DNA from: Niveispirillum cyanobacteriorum
Lineage (GTDB): Bacteria; Pseudomonadota; Alphaproteobacteria; Azospirillales; Azospirillaceae
Assembly (NCBI RefSeq): GCF_002868735.1
Contig: NZ_CP025611.1
Span: forward strand, 1,234,501-1,298,500
Reading direction: 5' to 3'
DNA: 64,000 bases
Positions 1 to 8,855 of the stretch are shown piece by piece (position 1 is the stretch's first letter; the number at the start of each line of letters is the position of its first letter). The notes beneath the pieces are model-generated. The model saw only the letters and a list, made by a program, of their open reading frames with translations, made no database searches and was not told where the DNA came from. The position numbers were made by a program, and so were the translations under genes.

Positions 1-1878
1 TCCACCCTCTTCAAGGGAACCACTTGTCAGCACAGCGAGAGGGTCGTTCTCACGAAGTAAATCAAGATCATTAAGAACAAAATCGATATACTTTGCGTCT
101 AAATCCGGAGAAAACCGTAGCAACTTCTGCCGAAGTGCGTCACGCGGCTGCAACAAAATACCTCTCTTATAGTCCTCTTCCATGAGTTTCATAAACTCAT
201 CATCTTCAACTTTAGCATACTTTATATAATTACTCCGACGCTTAGCCATATTCATTACCTGGTGTCGTAAATGAAGATCAAAATTACAAGGATCCGGAAA
301 AAGCGTAATGAGTCCCTGCTCAATGAACGGCATGATCATCATGAACAGAAATACAGACTTTAAGAATTCTTGACGATACATATGGGGGTTTTCCGTAGGG
401 CTAAATTCCTTTTTCACCGCCCCTGGATGTATGAATGGATGTTCTATAAGCAATTCATCGAAATAAAAAGGAAGACCAAGTGCGCAGTTTGAAATTGCCT
501 GCGGGTGAAGAACTCCTGTATAAATTGCCCTCGCGACTCCATCGGGTTTTGGCAACATTTCAAGAAAATTTGTTTCGCGCGGCCATAACGCATCATAAAG
601 ACTATAAACATCTTTAATCTTATCATCATTAATCTCTTTACGAATTGTAACCCAGTCACGGACATCATTTATACCGAGAATGTTTGATATACCTGTAAAT
701 AGCATAATGTTGCGCTCTCGAATACTTAGCTCCTTCCAAGTTGGCCGAAGAGCGACAGATTTTAGATTGCAACAGTTACCAAATCTGCGACCCGATCCGC
801 ACCCACAAAGGTCACGGGCACGTGGTGGAGTAGACAAGGGTGCCTTTTTTAAAAAATCGCGTTCATGTTCGGTCCGGCCAAATGAATCCTGAAAATAAAC
901 ATCATTGTTTTGTAGTCTAACAAACATATCTCCGCCCATAAATAAAATTCCATCAGAAGGTGGTACAAATAACATGCGGAGGTCAGACCAAGGCTCAGAA
1001 GACTTTATTTCTGGATACAGCCACTCTTCTTTACCAGCTGCTATGTAGCGCTTTGCTCCAGATTTGATAACACGATTAACTCGAACAACCTCTTCACTTG
1101 TGAGCCTACGTGTGCGAATGAATGAGTCCGTGCGCACAAGAGAGTTTCGATAGTTTCCAGCAAAGGTGCGCTTTTTAAGCGGTTCAGTTGAATGATCTTT
1201 AGCATATTCAAGATTAGTCAAAATTAGGCAAAAGTCTCTATTCAATGGAAATATTGTTTGGGTACCTTTAAGCGCTATCGAAGGATCATTTGGATATCTA
1301 TTTCCCTTCACGCCAGGAGGCAGAGCGTAATTGTAAGTCGTAACTGGATGATCGCTGACGATGAACTTAGTTTCAGCATCCTGAGCCGATATTATCTCAC
1401 GCACCCCTTCCGTCCAGATTGTACAGTGCATCATCCGGATACCTTGCATCTCGAACATTAGTTCGTTTTGCGTAAGACGCGGATATTGTGCGCTTAACCA
1501 GTCAAGACCTTTTGGCGTGCGCAACTTCTGGATATCCAGATATTCAAAGAATGATGTAAAATGCTGCTGCCATTCCTTGGAGTCGTCGCTCACAAAGGCC
1601 CGCACTGCCGCGGCCCCACGACAGTCGAGATCACCAAAAAGTTTTCGCTCAATTTCATCGTTGGCAATCTCACCAAAAAAAGTAGAATAAAGATCAATCT
1701 GGCAGAATGCACGTGATGATGGCGAATTAAATTTTGATTTTTCGAATACAATATCACCATTATGAAGTGTTATTTTATTTGGATTGGTATCAAGATATGA
1801 GTATGTTCTTTTGCCAATCTCAAAAAAACCTTCTTGATACCAACGTGGTACGTAGTGATTATTGCGAGTTAATGTCAT
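1..1878 (-). CDS. DUF4238 protein with internal SEC-C zinc motif (C-terminus cut by window edge)
   Basis: Reading the minus strand from the ATG at 1876-1878 gives 626 codons without a stop, still open at base 1. The N-terminus has the DUF4238 signature (NNHYVPRWYQEGF, residues 6-18). Residues 358-370 form a SEC-C type zinc knuckle, CGCGSGRRFGNCC, with C358, C360, C369 and C370. The remaining 250 or more residues are unassigned. DUF4238 proteins have no established activity; SEC-C motifs bind zinc and occur in SecA and in many accessory proteins. Codon use is AT-rich, unlike the neighbouring genes, which suggests horizontal acquisition. The ribosome site is weak (a CGGGG about 13 bases upstream). 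The reading frame is certain and the family call fairly sure; the function is unknown. Confidence 0.8.
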   Translation of the reverse strand, partial: MTLTRNNHYVPRWYQEGFFEIGKRTYSYLDTNPNKITLHNGDIVFEKSKFNSPSSRAFCQIDLYSTFFGEIANDEIERKLFGDLDCRGAAAVRAFVSDDSKEWQQHFTSFFEYLDIQKLRTPKGLDWLSAQYPRLTQNELMFEMQGIRMMHCTIWTEGVREIISAQDAETKFIVSDHPVTTYNYALPPGVKGNRYPNDPSIALKGTQTIFPLNRDFCLILTNLEYAKDHSTEPLKKRTFAGNYRNSLVRTDSFIRTRRLTSEEVVRVNRVIKSGAKRYIAAGKEEWLYPEIKSSEPWSDLRMLFVPPSDGILFMGGDMFVRLQNNDVYFQDSFGRTEHERDFLKKAPLSTPPRARDLCGCGSGRRFGNCCNLKSVALRPTWKELSIRERNIMLFTGISNILGINDVRDWVTIRKEINDDKIKDVYSLYDALWPRETNFLEMLPKPDGVARAIYTGVLHPQAISNCALGLPFYFDELLIEHPFIHPGAVKKEFSPTENPHMYRQEFLKSVFLFMMIMPFIEQGLITLFPDPCNFDLHLRHQVMNMAKRRSNYIKYAKVEDDEFMKLMEEDYKRGILLQPRDALRQKLLRFSPDLDAKYIDFVLNDLDLLRENDPLAVLTSGSLEEGG

Positions 1879-2185
1879 TTATTTAAATACCCCGTACTCC
1901 AATGGAAGTGGTAATAGTAACCTACAATCTGTCGGACGGCAATCCGAACAAGCTTTTAGCCGGGTGTCTTTCACGGCCGACAACTCATCGGCGTATCTGC
2001 TAATTGGCCTTAATGAGCGCGCGAAAAAGACCACAATAGAGCGTAGATAGCGCGCCCATCTGAATTTGCATCAACACCACTTTAAATCTAATTGCAATCG
2101 TTTGCAAAACCCCAAAACCCAGCGTATGATCCCCTCAACATCGGGCGAAACCGCCCCTATAAGTCGATCCGGGGAGGATACGGGC
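1879..2185. promoter_or_regulatory. Divergent intergenic region between the DUF4238 gene and the symporter
   Basis: About 300 bases without a convincing gene. The left part is AT-rich and should hold the promoter of the leftward DUF4238 gene. The right part carries the LacI-type operator (2092-2107) and the ribosome site GGGGAGGA (2171-2178) of the symporter. Short frames here look random. Confidence 0.6.
2092..2107 (+). promoter_or_regulatory. LacI-family operator
   Basis: TTGCAATCGTTTGCAA is a near-perfect 16-base palindrome with a central CG: arms TTGCAA/TTGCAA, only the bases flanking CG break symmetry. This is the classic form of LacI/GalR-family operators. It lies about 80 bases before the symporter start and the adjacent gene encodes a LacI-family protein, so local repression relieved by a sugar is the natural inference. 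Confidence 0.8.
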
Positions 2186-3778
2186 ATGAGTGACGGGTTT
2201 GGGCAGCTCTCGGGGCTGGATGCGGCCATTATCGGGCTGTATCTGGTGGCCATTGTGGTGCTGGGGCTGTATGCCTCGCGGCAATCGACGACGGCGACCG
2301 ATTATTTCCTGGCGGCGCGCAGTTCGACCTGGCCCACCATCGGGCTGGCGCTGCTGGCGTCCAACATTTCCTCCACCACCCTGATCGGGTTGGCGGGGGC
2401 GGCCTATGCGACCGGTATTGCCGTCTATAATTATGAATGGATGGCCAGTGTCGTGCTGGTCTTCTTCTGCCTGTTCCTGCTGCCCGTCATCCTGCGCAGT
2501 CAGGTTTATACGATGCCGGAATTCCTGGAAAAGCGGTTCGACGGCTCCATCCGGCTGTATTTTTCCGGCCTGACCATCTTCCTGAACATCGTGGTGGATA
2601 CGGCCGGCACGCTGTTTGGCGGGGCCTTGATGTTCAAGCTGATCTTCCCCGGCGTGCCGCTGTGGCAGATCGCGGGCCTGCTGGCGCTGGCCGCCGGTGC
2701 CTATACGGCGGCGGGCGGGTTGAAGGCGGTGCTGGTCACCGAAGTGGTGCAGGCCGTGATCCTGTGCGGCGCGTCGGTCTTCGTAGCCGTCTTCGCCTTT
2801 GACAAGGCCGGCGGCTGGGATGCCGTGATGGCCGGGGTGGAGGCCCAGAAGATGAGCCTGATCCGCCCCGCCGATGACCCGTCCCTGCCCTGGACCGGGC
2901 TGATCACGGGCGTGCCCCTGATCGGGCTGTATTTCTGGTGCACCAACCAGTTCATGGTGCAGCGGGTTCTGTCGGCCAAGGACCTGAACCATGGCCGCTG
3001 GGGCAGCCTGTTTGCCGGGCTGTTGAAGCTGCCGGTGCTGTTCCTCATGGTGCTGCCCGGCTCGGCGGCCATCCTGATGTATCCCAATCTGGAACGCCCG
3101 GACCTTGTTTACCCCACCTTGATCTTCGACCTGTTGCCCGTGGGCGTCATCGGCATCGTGGTGGCGGGGTTCCTGGCGGCCATTATGTCGTCGATTGCCA
3201 GCACGTTTAATTCCGCCTCCACGCTCGTCACCATGGATTTCGTACGCCGCTTCCGGCCCGATGTGTCACAGGCCGCGCTGGTCCGCATCGGTCGCATCAC
3301 CACGCTGTGCTTCATGGTGCTGTCGGTCGCCTGGGTGCCCGTGGTGGAAAGCCTGACCGATACGCTGTGGCAGTATCTGCAGGCCGTTCTGGCCTATGCC
3401 GTGCCGCCCGTGGTGGCCCTGTTCCTGGCCGGCATCTTCTGGCGCCGCGCCAATGTGGCCGGCGCGCGGGCCGGCGTTCTGATGGGGCTGCTGGCCGGTG
3501 GTTACCTTTTCTATGGGGTGCAGGTGACAGGCTCAATCCACCTGCATTTCCTGCTGGCCGCCACCCTGCTGTTCGCGCTGTCGCTGGCCGCCGTCATCAT
3601 CGCCAGCCTGTTGACCGCCCCGCCGGCGGCGGACAAGACCGAAACCCTGATGTGGACCCGCGCCGATTTCGACGCCGAAACCCGGTCCCTGGCGGGCCAA
3701 CCCCTGTGGCAGAACTACCGCGTACAGGCCGTGGCCCTGCTTGCCCTGACGGCGGTGATTGTCTGGGTGTTCCGGTAA
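2186..3778 (+). CDS. Sodium:solute symporter (SSS family, sugar-type)
   Basis: A 530-residue inner-membrane protein with about 13-14 hydrophobic segments, matching the sodium:solute symporter family and closest in style to SGLT-like sugar carriers. It would import a solute with sodium. I chose the ATG at 2186, preceded by GGGGAGGA, rather than an in-frame TTG at 2066, because the longer start would place the LacI operator inside the coding region. The convergent neighbour is a LacI regulator, which points to a sugar or sugar derivative as substrate. A 13-base-pair hairpin follows the stop. Confidence 0.88.
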   Translation: MSDGFGQLSGLDAAIIGLYLVAIVVLGLYASRQSTTATDYFLAARSSTWPTIGLALLASNISSTTLIGLAGAAYATGIAVYNYEWMASVVLVFFCLFLLPVILRSQVYTMPEFLEKRFDGSIRLYFSGLTIFLNIVVDTAGTLFGGALMFKLIFPGVPLWQIAGLLALAAGAYTAAGGLKAVLVTEVVQAVILCGASVFVAVFAFDKAGGWDAVMAGVEAQKMSLIRPADDPSLPWTGLITGVPLIGLYFWCTNQFMVQRVLSAKDLNHGRWGSLFAGLLKLPVLFLMVLPGSAAILMYPNLERPDLVYPTLIFDLLPVGVIGIVVAGFLAAIMSSIASTFNSASTLVTMDFVRRFRPDVSQAALVRIGRITTLCFMVLSVAWVPVVESLTDTLWQYLQAVLAYAVPPVVALFLAGIFWRRANVAGARAGVLMGLLAGGYLFYGVQVTGSIHLHFLLAATLLFALSLAAVIIASLLTAPPAADKTETLMWTRADFDAETRSLAGQPLWQNYRVQAVALLALTAVIVWVFR

Positions 3779-3781
3779 ACA

Positions 3782-3811
3782 GTGGGGCTTCCGGCAAACC
3801 GGAAGCCCCAC
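3782..3811. terminator. Hairpin between symporter and lacI-type gene
   Basis: Perfect 13-base-pair stem GTGGGGCTTCCGG / CCGGAAGCCCCAC with loop CAAA, directly after the symporter stop and before the convergent regulator stop. It has no strong U-tract, so it may act as a weak or bidirectional terminator. Confidence 0.6.
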
Positions 3812-3854
3812 CGGCGGCGACCGCCGCCGCGCCGGCGTGTGAGGAACGTAGAAC

Positions 3855-4865
3855 CTAACTCCCGCACGATTTGCGGATGACCAGTTCCGCCGGCATGGTG
3901 GCGGAGGGCGTGTTCTCCCCCTCCATCCGGCGGAACAGCAGGTCGATCATCACCTTGGCCCCGCGCGCCAGGTCCTGGCGCACACTGGTCAGCGGCGGGT
4001 TCACATAGGCGGCGATGGTGATATCGTCGAACCCGACCACCGCCACATCGTCCGGCACGCGCAACCCGGCGGCGTTCAGCGCCTTGATAGCGGCAATGGC
4101 AATCACGTCCGACACGGCAAAAATGGCATCGAACGGCACCTTGCTGTCGATCAACCCGCGCACCGTGTCATAGGCGGTATCGACCGTGAAATGCGCGGGC
4201 GCCAGCAGGGCCGGGTCCTCCGCAATGCCGGCGGCGGCCAGGGCGCGGCGATAGCCGTCATAGCGCAACCCCACCTCCGGCAGGGACGGCACGCCCAGAA
4301 AGGCGATCCGCCGCCTTCCCTTCTGCACCAGATGCTCCACGGCCAGCCGCGCCCCGCCAATATTGTCCGACCCAACCGAACAATAAATCTGGCTGGGCAG
4401 ATGGGCACCCCAGACCACCAGCGGCAGATAGGTGCGGGCCACCGCATTCAACGCCTCATGCTGATCGCTCTGACCGATGACGATCAACCCGTCGGCCTTC
4501 TGCGACTGGATCAACCGGTCCTGCCAGCCCGGTTCCGGCCGCGCCACCTTGGTCAGCAGCACATTGTAATCGCGTGCCGTGATCTCATCGGCCAGCCGAC
4601 CCAGCAGCTCGATGAAGAACGGGTCGGAGATCAGCTGACCCACCTCATGGCCCAGCGGGATGACGATGCCGATGGTGCGGGTCTTCTTCAGGCGCAGGTT
4701 GCGGGCCTGTTCATTGATGACATAGCCCTGCGCCTGCGCCAGCGCCAGGATCTCCTCACGCTTGGCCTGCGGCACCAGGGCGCTTCCGGCCAGCGCGCGG
4801 GAAACCGTGGAAACCGACACACCCGCCATCCGGGCAATGTCCGCCATCTTGATCGGTGCCGCCAT
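3855..4865 (-). CDS. LacI-family transcriptional regulator
   Basis: A 336-residue regulator. Residues 7-28 (MADIARMAGVSVSTVSRALAG region) are the LacI-type helix-turn-helix with the hinge following; the rest is a periplasmic-binding-protein fold that senses a small molecule. Start taken at the ATG at 4863-4865; an upstream in-frame TTG would add 7 residues. It faces the symporter gene convergently and very likely controls it through the operator at 2092-2107. The effector is unknown, probably a sugar. Confidence 0.92.
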   Translation of the reverse strand: MAAPIKMADIARMAGVSVSTVSRALAGSALVPQAKREEILALAQAQGYVINEQARNLRLKKTRTIGIVIPLGHEVGQLISDPFFIELLGRLADEITARDYNVLLTKVARPEPGWQDRLIQSQKADGLIVIGQSDQHEALNAVARTYLPLVVWGAHLPSQIYCSVGSDNIGGARLAVEHLVQKGRRRIAFLGVPSLPEVGLRYDGYRRALAAAGIAEDPALLAPAHFTVDTAYDTVRGLIDSKVPFDAIFAVSDVIAIAAIKALNAAGLRVPDDVAVVGFDDITIAAYVNPPLTSVRQDLARGAKVMIDLLFRRMEGENTPSATMPAELVIRKSCGS

Positions 4866-4946
4866 CCCCACTGCCCTGCGCTTCAACCCAACCGGCGGCC
4901 AAGCTAGCAGAGGTGGGGACGAAGCGCCAATCCCCGCTGACAGGGC

Positions 4947-5647
4947 TCAATCGTCCGAACGGCTGCCCGCCGCCGCCGCCGCGGCCTCTAGTGTTTCATC
5001 CGCCGGGTCGGTGGTAAGGGCGGTGCGGATATAGATGCCGTAGAGGCTGTTCCCGGTACCAGTACAGCCAAAGGTGTCTTTGGCCAGGATGAACCCCGCC
5101 AACCAGCGCAAGGTGATGGTACATCCAGCAGACTTATAGACGACCTTGTTGCCCTTCGGAGCGGTCTCTACGTCAAAATCAGACAAATAGTAGGGGGGTG
5201 TGAAGGCTACACCTTTAATGTACAGCTTCCCCCCTCCTTCGCGTCTACCAGGAACCAGTTCTCTCCCGTGCGCCACCGACCCAACCAATCTTCCCGGGTC
5301 GGTGGCGCTGACGTCGCATCAATATTGAGTCTAGCGCGCGGCAACCACCCTGCCGTATCACGCTTCTTGCCGCGAAACATCGCACAGACATAGGGCCCCT
5401 TTTCATCCGCCAGAAACACACGGTCACCGGGCACCAGATAGGCCTTGGCCTGACAATCTGCCCCACCGGGACAATGTTCCGCCGAGCGCTGAAAGTATAG
5501 ACGCGGACCCGATTCATTCTTGAGAATGGCTGAATGCAGATTTTCGGCGTCGTATATATTGAGGTCGCTGCAATCCTGGGCAATTGTATCAGCCGTCACA
5601 AAGAGGTGGCTCAAAACGAGCAATGCCCACTTGAAACGATGTCTCAT
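4947..5647 (-). pseudogene. Secreted SH3-like protein, frameshifted at a G6 run
   Basis: Two overlapping minus-strand frames form one protein. The first (5647 down to 5207) starts MRHRFKWALLVLSHLF, a signal peptide, and includes an SH3-like stretch (LVPGDRVFLADEKGPYVC). It then leaves frame at a run of six C on the plus strand (5229-5234) and stops soon after. The second frame continues the same protein from KLYIKGVAF to 4947. One extra G, or two fewer, restores an open frame of about 230 residues. It could be a real inactivation, a phase-variable homopolymer, or a sequencing error. The function is unknown; it is probably periplasmic. Composition is AT-richer than the core genes. Confidence 0.65.
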
Positions 5648-5683
5648 AGCGTAAAAATTCCAATTCTCGATGAATTGTATAAA

Positions 5684-6625
5684 TCACTTTATTCTATCTA
5701 CGGGAAGGTACGCCTCTCCAGTCTCATCGGCATGCCGCCAAACAATATCTAGTATGTTTGTAATTTTTTGGCCAGGTATCATGGCGCGCATAAGATGAGC
5801 TCCATCTATGCACACGAATTTCAGAGCACCTTTTGCGCTCAAACTCTTTACTGCCTCAGGCGAATAACCATTGACTGAAACATACAAACCTCTAGTATCA
5901 GCCGTTTTCCCTTCAATTTTGTATAAAAATGCCCCAAAATCTGCACCAGCAACGGGCGTTTTAACCCACTTTGCCTCAAGAAAATTTGTCCGATTACGCC
6001 ACTGGAATGAACCATCTATCTGTTCACCAGTAATTTTGAACGAACCTCTCGGCGCCAGCTGCTCATAATCAAAAAATTCATTCAAAAATGACTCAAATAA
6101 ATACCCTCTAGTTTGTGCATTGGCTTCAGCCATCAAAGATATAAATCTATCCCCAAAATTTACCCGTACCTGTTCATCAGAAACGTATGCCGCCTCTTTA
6201 GCTTTTCTTTCTAATTCTCCCCTCTCAATCTCCGCAAGTCTTGTCTCTTCACGAATGCGCTGAGCCTCCTGCCGGTCAGTTGCAACCTGTTGACGTAAAC
6301 GTTCAATCGCTGCCAGCGACTCCGGATTAGCGTCGGGGAAGGAAACACGATTAAGCCCTGTTATAACGCCCGCAAACATCCGATCGCCACTGTCACCCAG
6401 TTCGGATACTATTATTATTAACTCCTTTACAACAACACGCTTTGGAGCCCGTGCAAAGCCACTATCTTTATTCTGATATTTTATGTCAGCCGCTGCACGC
6501 GCTTTAGCAATAATTTCATTCGGCACGCCCGATCTGCTTAAAAAGCTATCGAGTTGATTGTGATATTTATAACATCCCGACAAGGCTTCTTCTAGGTTAG
6601 TAAGAGTGGAAACGTCAAAAGGCAT
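5684..6625 (-). CDS. PD-(D/E)xK (Mrr-like) nuclease-domain protein
   Basis: A 313-residue protein. Residues about 1-110 are helical and unassigned; 110-150 are a charged coiled coil (Arg/Glu-rich). Residues 172-300 look like a restriction-endonuclease fold: RGYLFESFLNEFF (helix with E178), GEQIDGSF (D204) and LEAKW (E217, K219), i.e. D...ExK. Such domains cut DNA in Mrr-type and other defence proteins. Start taken at the ATG at 6625; an in-frame TTG 72 bases upstream overlaps the terminator of guaA and is less likely. The gene is AT-rich relative to guaA and has no obvious methylase partner, so a modification-dependent or stand-alone nuclease is possible. The nuclease call is fairly sure; the biological role is inference. 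Confidence 0.7.
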   Translation of the reverse strand: MPFDVSTLTNLEEALSGCYKYHNQLDSFLSRSGVPNEIIAKARAAADIKYQNKDSGFARAPKRVVVKELIIIVSELGDSGDRMFAGVITGLNRVSFPDANPESLAAIERLRQQVATDRQEAQRIREETRLAEIERGELERKAKEAAYVSDEQVRVNFGDRFISLMAEANAQTRGYLFESFLNEFFDYEQLAPRGSFKITGEQIDGSFQWRNRTNFLEAKWVKTPVAGADFGAFLYKIEGKTADTRGLYVSVNGYSPEAVKSLSAKGALKFVCIDGAHLMRAMIPGQKITNILDIVWRHADETGEAYLPVDRIK

Positions 6626-6689
6626 TTCGCTACCATTTTGTGCAAGTGGGTGTCGTCTTATGCTTTTTATAATGGTGCGGACCACACTT

Positions 6690-6725
6690 AACAACAAGGA
6701 GAGAATCGCAACCCTCCTTGTTGTT
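6690..6725 (-). terminator. guaA terminator
   Basis: Twelve-base-pair perfect stem AACAACAAGGAG (6690-6701) / CTCCTTGTTGTT (6714-6725), 12 bases after the guaA stop. The descending arm on the minus strand is T-rich (TTGTTGTT), consistent with Rho-independent termination. Confidence 0.75.
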
Positions 6726-6736
6726 GAACAAAAAGA

Positions 6737-8317
6737 TCACTCCCACTCAATCGTGCCCGGCGGCTTCGACGTGATGTCGTAGGTCACGCGGTTGATGCCG
6801 CGCACCTCGTTGATGATGCGGGTGGCGACATGGCCCAGGAAGCTGTGTTCGAACGGATAATAATCCGCCGTCATGCCATCGACCGAGGTCACGGCGCGCA
6901 GCGCGCAGGCATAATCATAGGTGCGGCCATCGCCCATCACGCCGACGGTGCGCACGGGCAGCAGCACGGCAAAGGCCTGCCAGATTTCATCATAAAGGCC
7001 TGCCTTGCGGATGGCGTCCAGATAGACGCTGTCGGCCTTGCGCAGAATGTCCAGCTTCTCGCGCGTGATCTCGCCCGGCACGCGGATGGCCAGACCGGGG
7101 CCGGGGAACGGGTGGCGACCGACAAAGCTGTGCGGCAGGCCCAGTTCACGGCCCAGTGCGCGCACCTCATCCTTGAACAGCTCGCGCAGCGGCTCCACCA
7201 GCTTCAGCTTCATGCGGTCGGGCAGGCCGCCGACATTGTGGTGCGACTTGATGGTGACGCTGGGGCCGCCGGTAAACGACACGCTCTCGATGACATCGGG
7301 ATACAGCGTGCCCTGGGCCAGGAATTCCGCGCCGCCGATCTTGGCGGCCTCGCCATCGAACACTTCGATGAACAGGCGACCGATAATCTTGCGCTTCTGC
7401 TCCGGGTCGGACACGCCCTCCAACTGCCCCAGGAACAGGTCGGCGGCGTCCACATGCACCAGCGGGATATTATAATGGTCGCGGAACAGGGTCACCACCT
7501 GTTCGGCCTCGCCCGACCGCATCAGGCCGGTATCCACGAAGATACAGGTCAGCTGGGCCCCGATCGCCTCGTGGATCAGAACAGCGGCGACGGAGCTGTC
7601 GACACCGCCCGAAAGGCCGCAGATCACCTTGGCGGAACCCACCTGCTCGCGAATTCGGGCCACGGCTTCGGCACGGAAGGCGGCCATGGTCCAATCGCCC
7701 TTCAGACCCGCCACCTTGAACAGGAAATTGCGGATCAGGGCGTCGCCATGCGGGGTATGCACCACTTCGGGGTGGAACTGTACCGCATAGAAGCGGCGGG
7801 TATCGTCGGCGATGATGGCATAGGGCGCGCCCTCGGACGTGGCGACGATGCGGAATCCTTCGGGCAGCTTGGTGACACGGTCGCCATGGCTCATCCACAC
7901 CTGCTCATGCGCGCCGATGCTCCACACGCCTTCGAACAGGGCGCAATCATCCTTGACGTCAACAAAGGCGCGGCCGAACTCGCGGGTCTCGCCCGGCTCC
8001 ACCTTGCCGCCCAGCTGCTCGCACATGGTCTGCTGGCCATAGCAGATGCCGAACACCGGCACGCCCAGGGTCCAGACCACGTCATTGGCGCGCGGGCTGC
8101 CCGCCTCCGTCACGCTGGCCGGGCCGCCCGACAGGATGATGGCCTTAGGCGCAAAGGCGCGAATGCGGCCCTCGTCCGCGCTATAGGGGATGATTTCGCA
8201 ATAAATGCCGGCCTCGCGCACACGGCGGGCGATCAGCTGCGTCACCTGCGATCCGAAATCCAGGATCAGGACACGGTCGGGATGGGCGGCGGGTGCGGTG
8301 GAAGAGGCGGCGGCCAT
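6737..8317 (-). CDS. guaA: GMP synthase (glutamine-hydrolysing)
   Basis: A 526-residue enzyme that converts XMP, ATP and glutamine to GMP in de novo purine synthesis. The N-terminal class-I amidotransferase has the GICYGQQ elbow with nucleophile C92 and the FHPEV motif. The ATP-pyrophosphatase domain has the PP-loop GLSGGVDSS, and the C-terminal dimer domain ends GTIEWE. Length and order are typical. The start ATG at 8315-8317 is preceded by AGGAAAA. The leader contains a hairpin immediately in front of the start codon. Transcription ends at the hairpin at 6690-6725. Confidence 0.98.
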   Translation of the reverse strand: MAAASSTAPAAHPDRVLILDFGSQVTQLIARRVREAGIYCEIIPYSADEGRIRAFAPKAIILSGGPASVTEAGSPRANDVVWTLGVPVFGICYGQQTMCEQLGGKVEPGETREFGRAFVDVKDDCALFEGVWSIGAHEQVWMSHGDRVTKLPEGFRIVATSEGAPYAIIADDTRRFYAVQFHPEVVHTPHGDALIRNFLFKVAGLKGDWTMAAFRAEAVARIREQVGSAKVICGLSGGVDSSVAAVLIHEAIGAQLTCIFVDTGLMRSGEAEQVVTLFRDHYNIPLVHVDAADLFLGQLEGVSDPEQKRKIIGRLFIEVFDGEAAKIGGAEFLAQGTLYPDVIESVSFTGGPSVTIKSHHNVGGLPDRMKLKLVEPLRELFKDEVRALGRELGLPHSFVGRHPFPGPGLAIRVPGEITREKLDILRKADSVYLDAIRKAGLYDEIWQAFAVLLPVRTVGVMGDGRTYDYACALRAVTSVDGMTADYYPFEHSFLGHVATRIINEVRGINRVTYDITSKPPGTIEWE

Positions 8318-8355
8318 GGCGCATTTTCCTGCGGGTCAGGGGCGGAGAATGCGCC
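8318..8355 (-). promoter_or_regulatory. Hairpin in the guaA leader next to the start codon
   Basis: Arms GGCGCATT (8318-8325) and AATGCGCC (8348-8355) pair perfectly. On the guaA mRNA the 3' arm ends at the base before ATG and the ribosome site AGGA lies at the edge of the loop, so the structure could limit ribosome access. It resembles no known purine riboswitch. Confidence 0.45.
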
Positions 8356-8458
8356 GCAACCTAACCAACCAAGCCCTTCCCGGCAACAGGCACCTCCGCA
8401 AGGCTGCCCCCTGTCTGAACCGGACCGCACGCGACGGGCGGCGGACCATAAATACCTA

Positions 8459-8494
8459 TTGACTCTTTCTTTCACCTGTAAGAAATACCTTACA
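8459..8494 (+). promoter_or_regulatory. Promoter and ArsR operator of the arsR-type operon
   Basis: A TTGACT -35-like box (8459-8464) is followed by the perfect inverted repeat TGTAAG-N6-CTTACA (8477-8494), which ends one base before the regulator start at 8496. The repeat covers the expected -10 and transcript start, the usual place for autorepression by ArsR-type proteins. The transcript may have almost no leader. Confidence 0.65.
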
Positions 8495-8495
8495 C

Positions 8496-8846
8496 ATGAA
8501 ATACGAACTTCAGATAGCCGGAACGGCGTGCGATGGGGAACAGGTCCTGGCGGCCCTGTCGGCGCTCGCCAACCCCCACCGCCTGCGCATCGTGGCCAGG
8601 CTGGCGGGCGGAGACCGGCATTATATCAGCCAGTTGGCCCGCGATCTGGGGATCAGCCGGCCCCTCCTGCATCTGCATGTGCAGAAATTGCAGGAAGCGG
8701 GACTGGTGACATCACAGCTGGAGTTGTCGGACGACGGCAAGGCCTTGAACTATCTACAACTGGCCCCCTTTCACCTGACCCTGACCGCAGAAAGCCTGCG
8801 TCAGGTGGCGGCGGGGCTTTCGGCGCACAGCGCTACAGGGAACTGA
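8496..8846 (+). CDS. ArsR-type winged-helix regulator
   Basis: A 116-residue winged-helix DNA-binding protein. The core (ALANPHRLRIVARL, then ISQLARDLGISRPLLHLHVQ) is the ArsR/HTH_20 fold, helices 2-4 plus wing. No clear Cys metal-binding pair is present, so this is probably not a metal sensor. It heads an operon with two small membrane proteins, and its own operator sits directly before its start. It probably represses its operon; the signal is unknown. Confidence 0.85.
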   Translation: MKYELQIAGTACDGEQVLAALSALANPHRLRIVARLAGGDRHYISQLARDLGISRPLLHLHVQKLQEAGLVTSQLELSDDGKALNYLQLAPFHLTLTAESLRQVAAGLSAHSATGN

Positions 8847-8855
8847 CAGGGGATA

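Noticed and set aside
444-668. Short minus-strand frame of 74 codons
   Set aside because: Lies inside the DUF4238/SEC-C frame in another phase.
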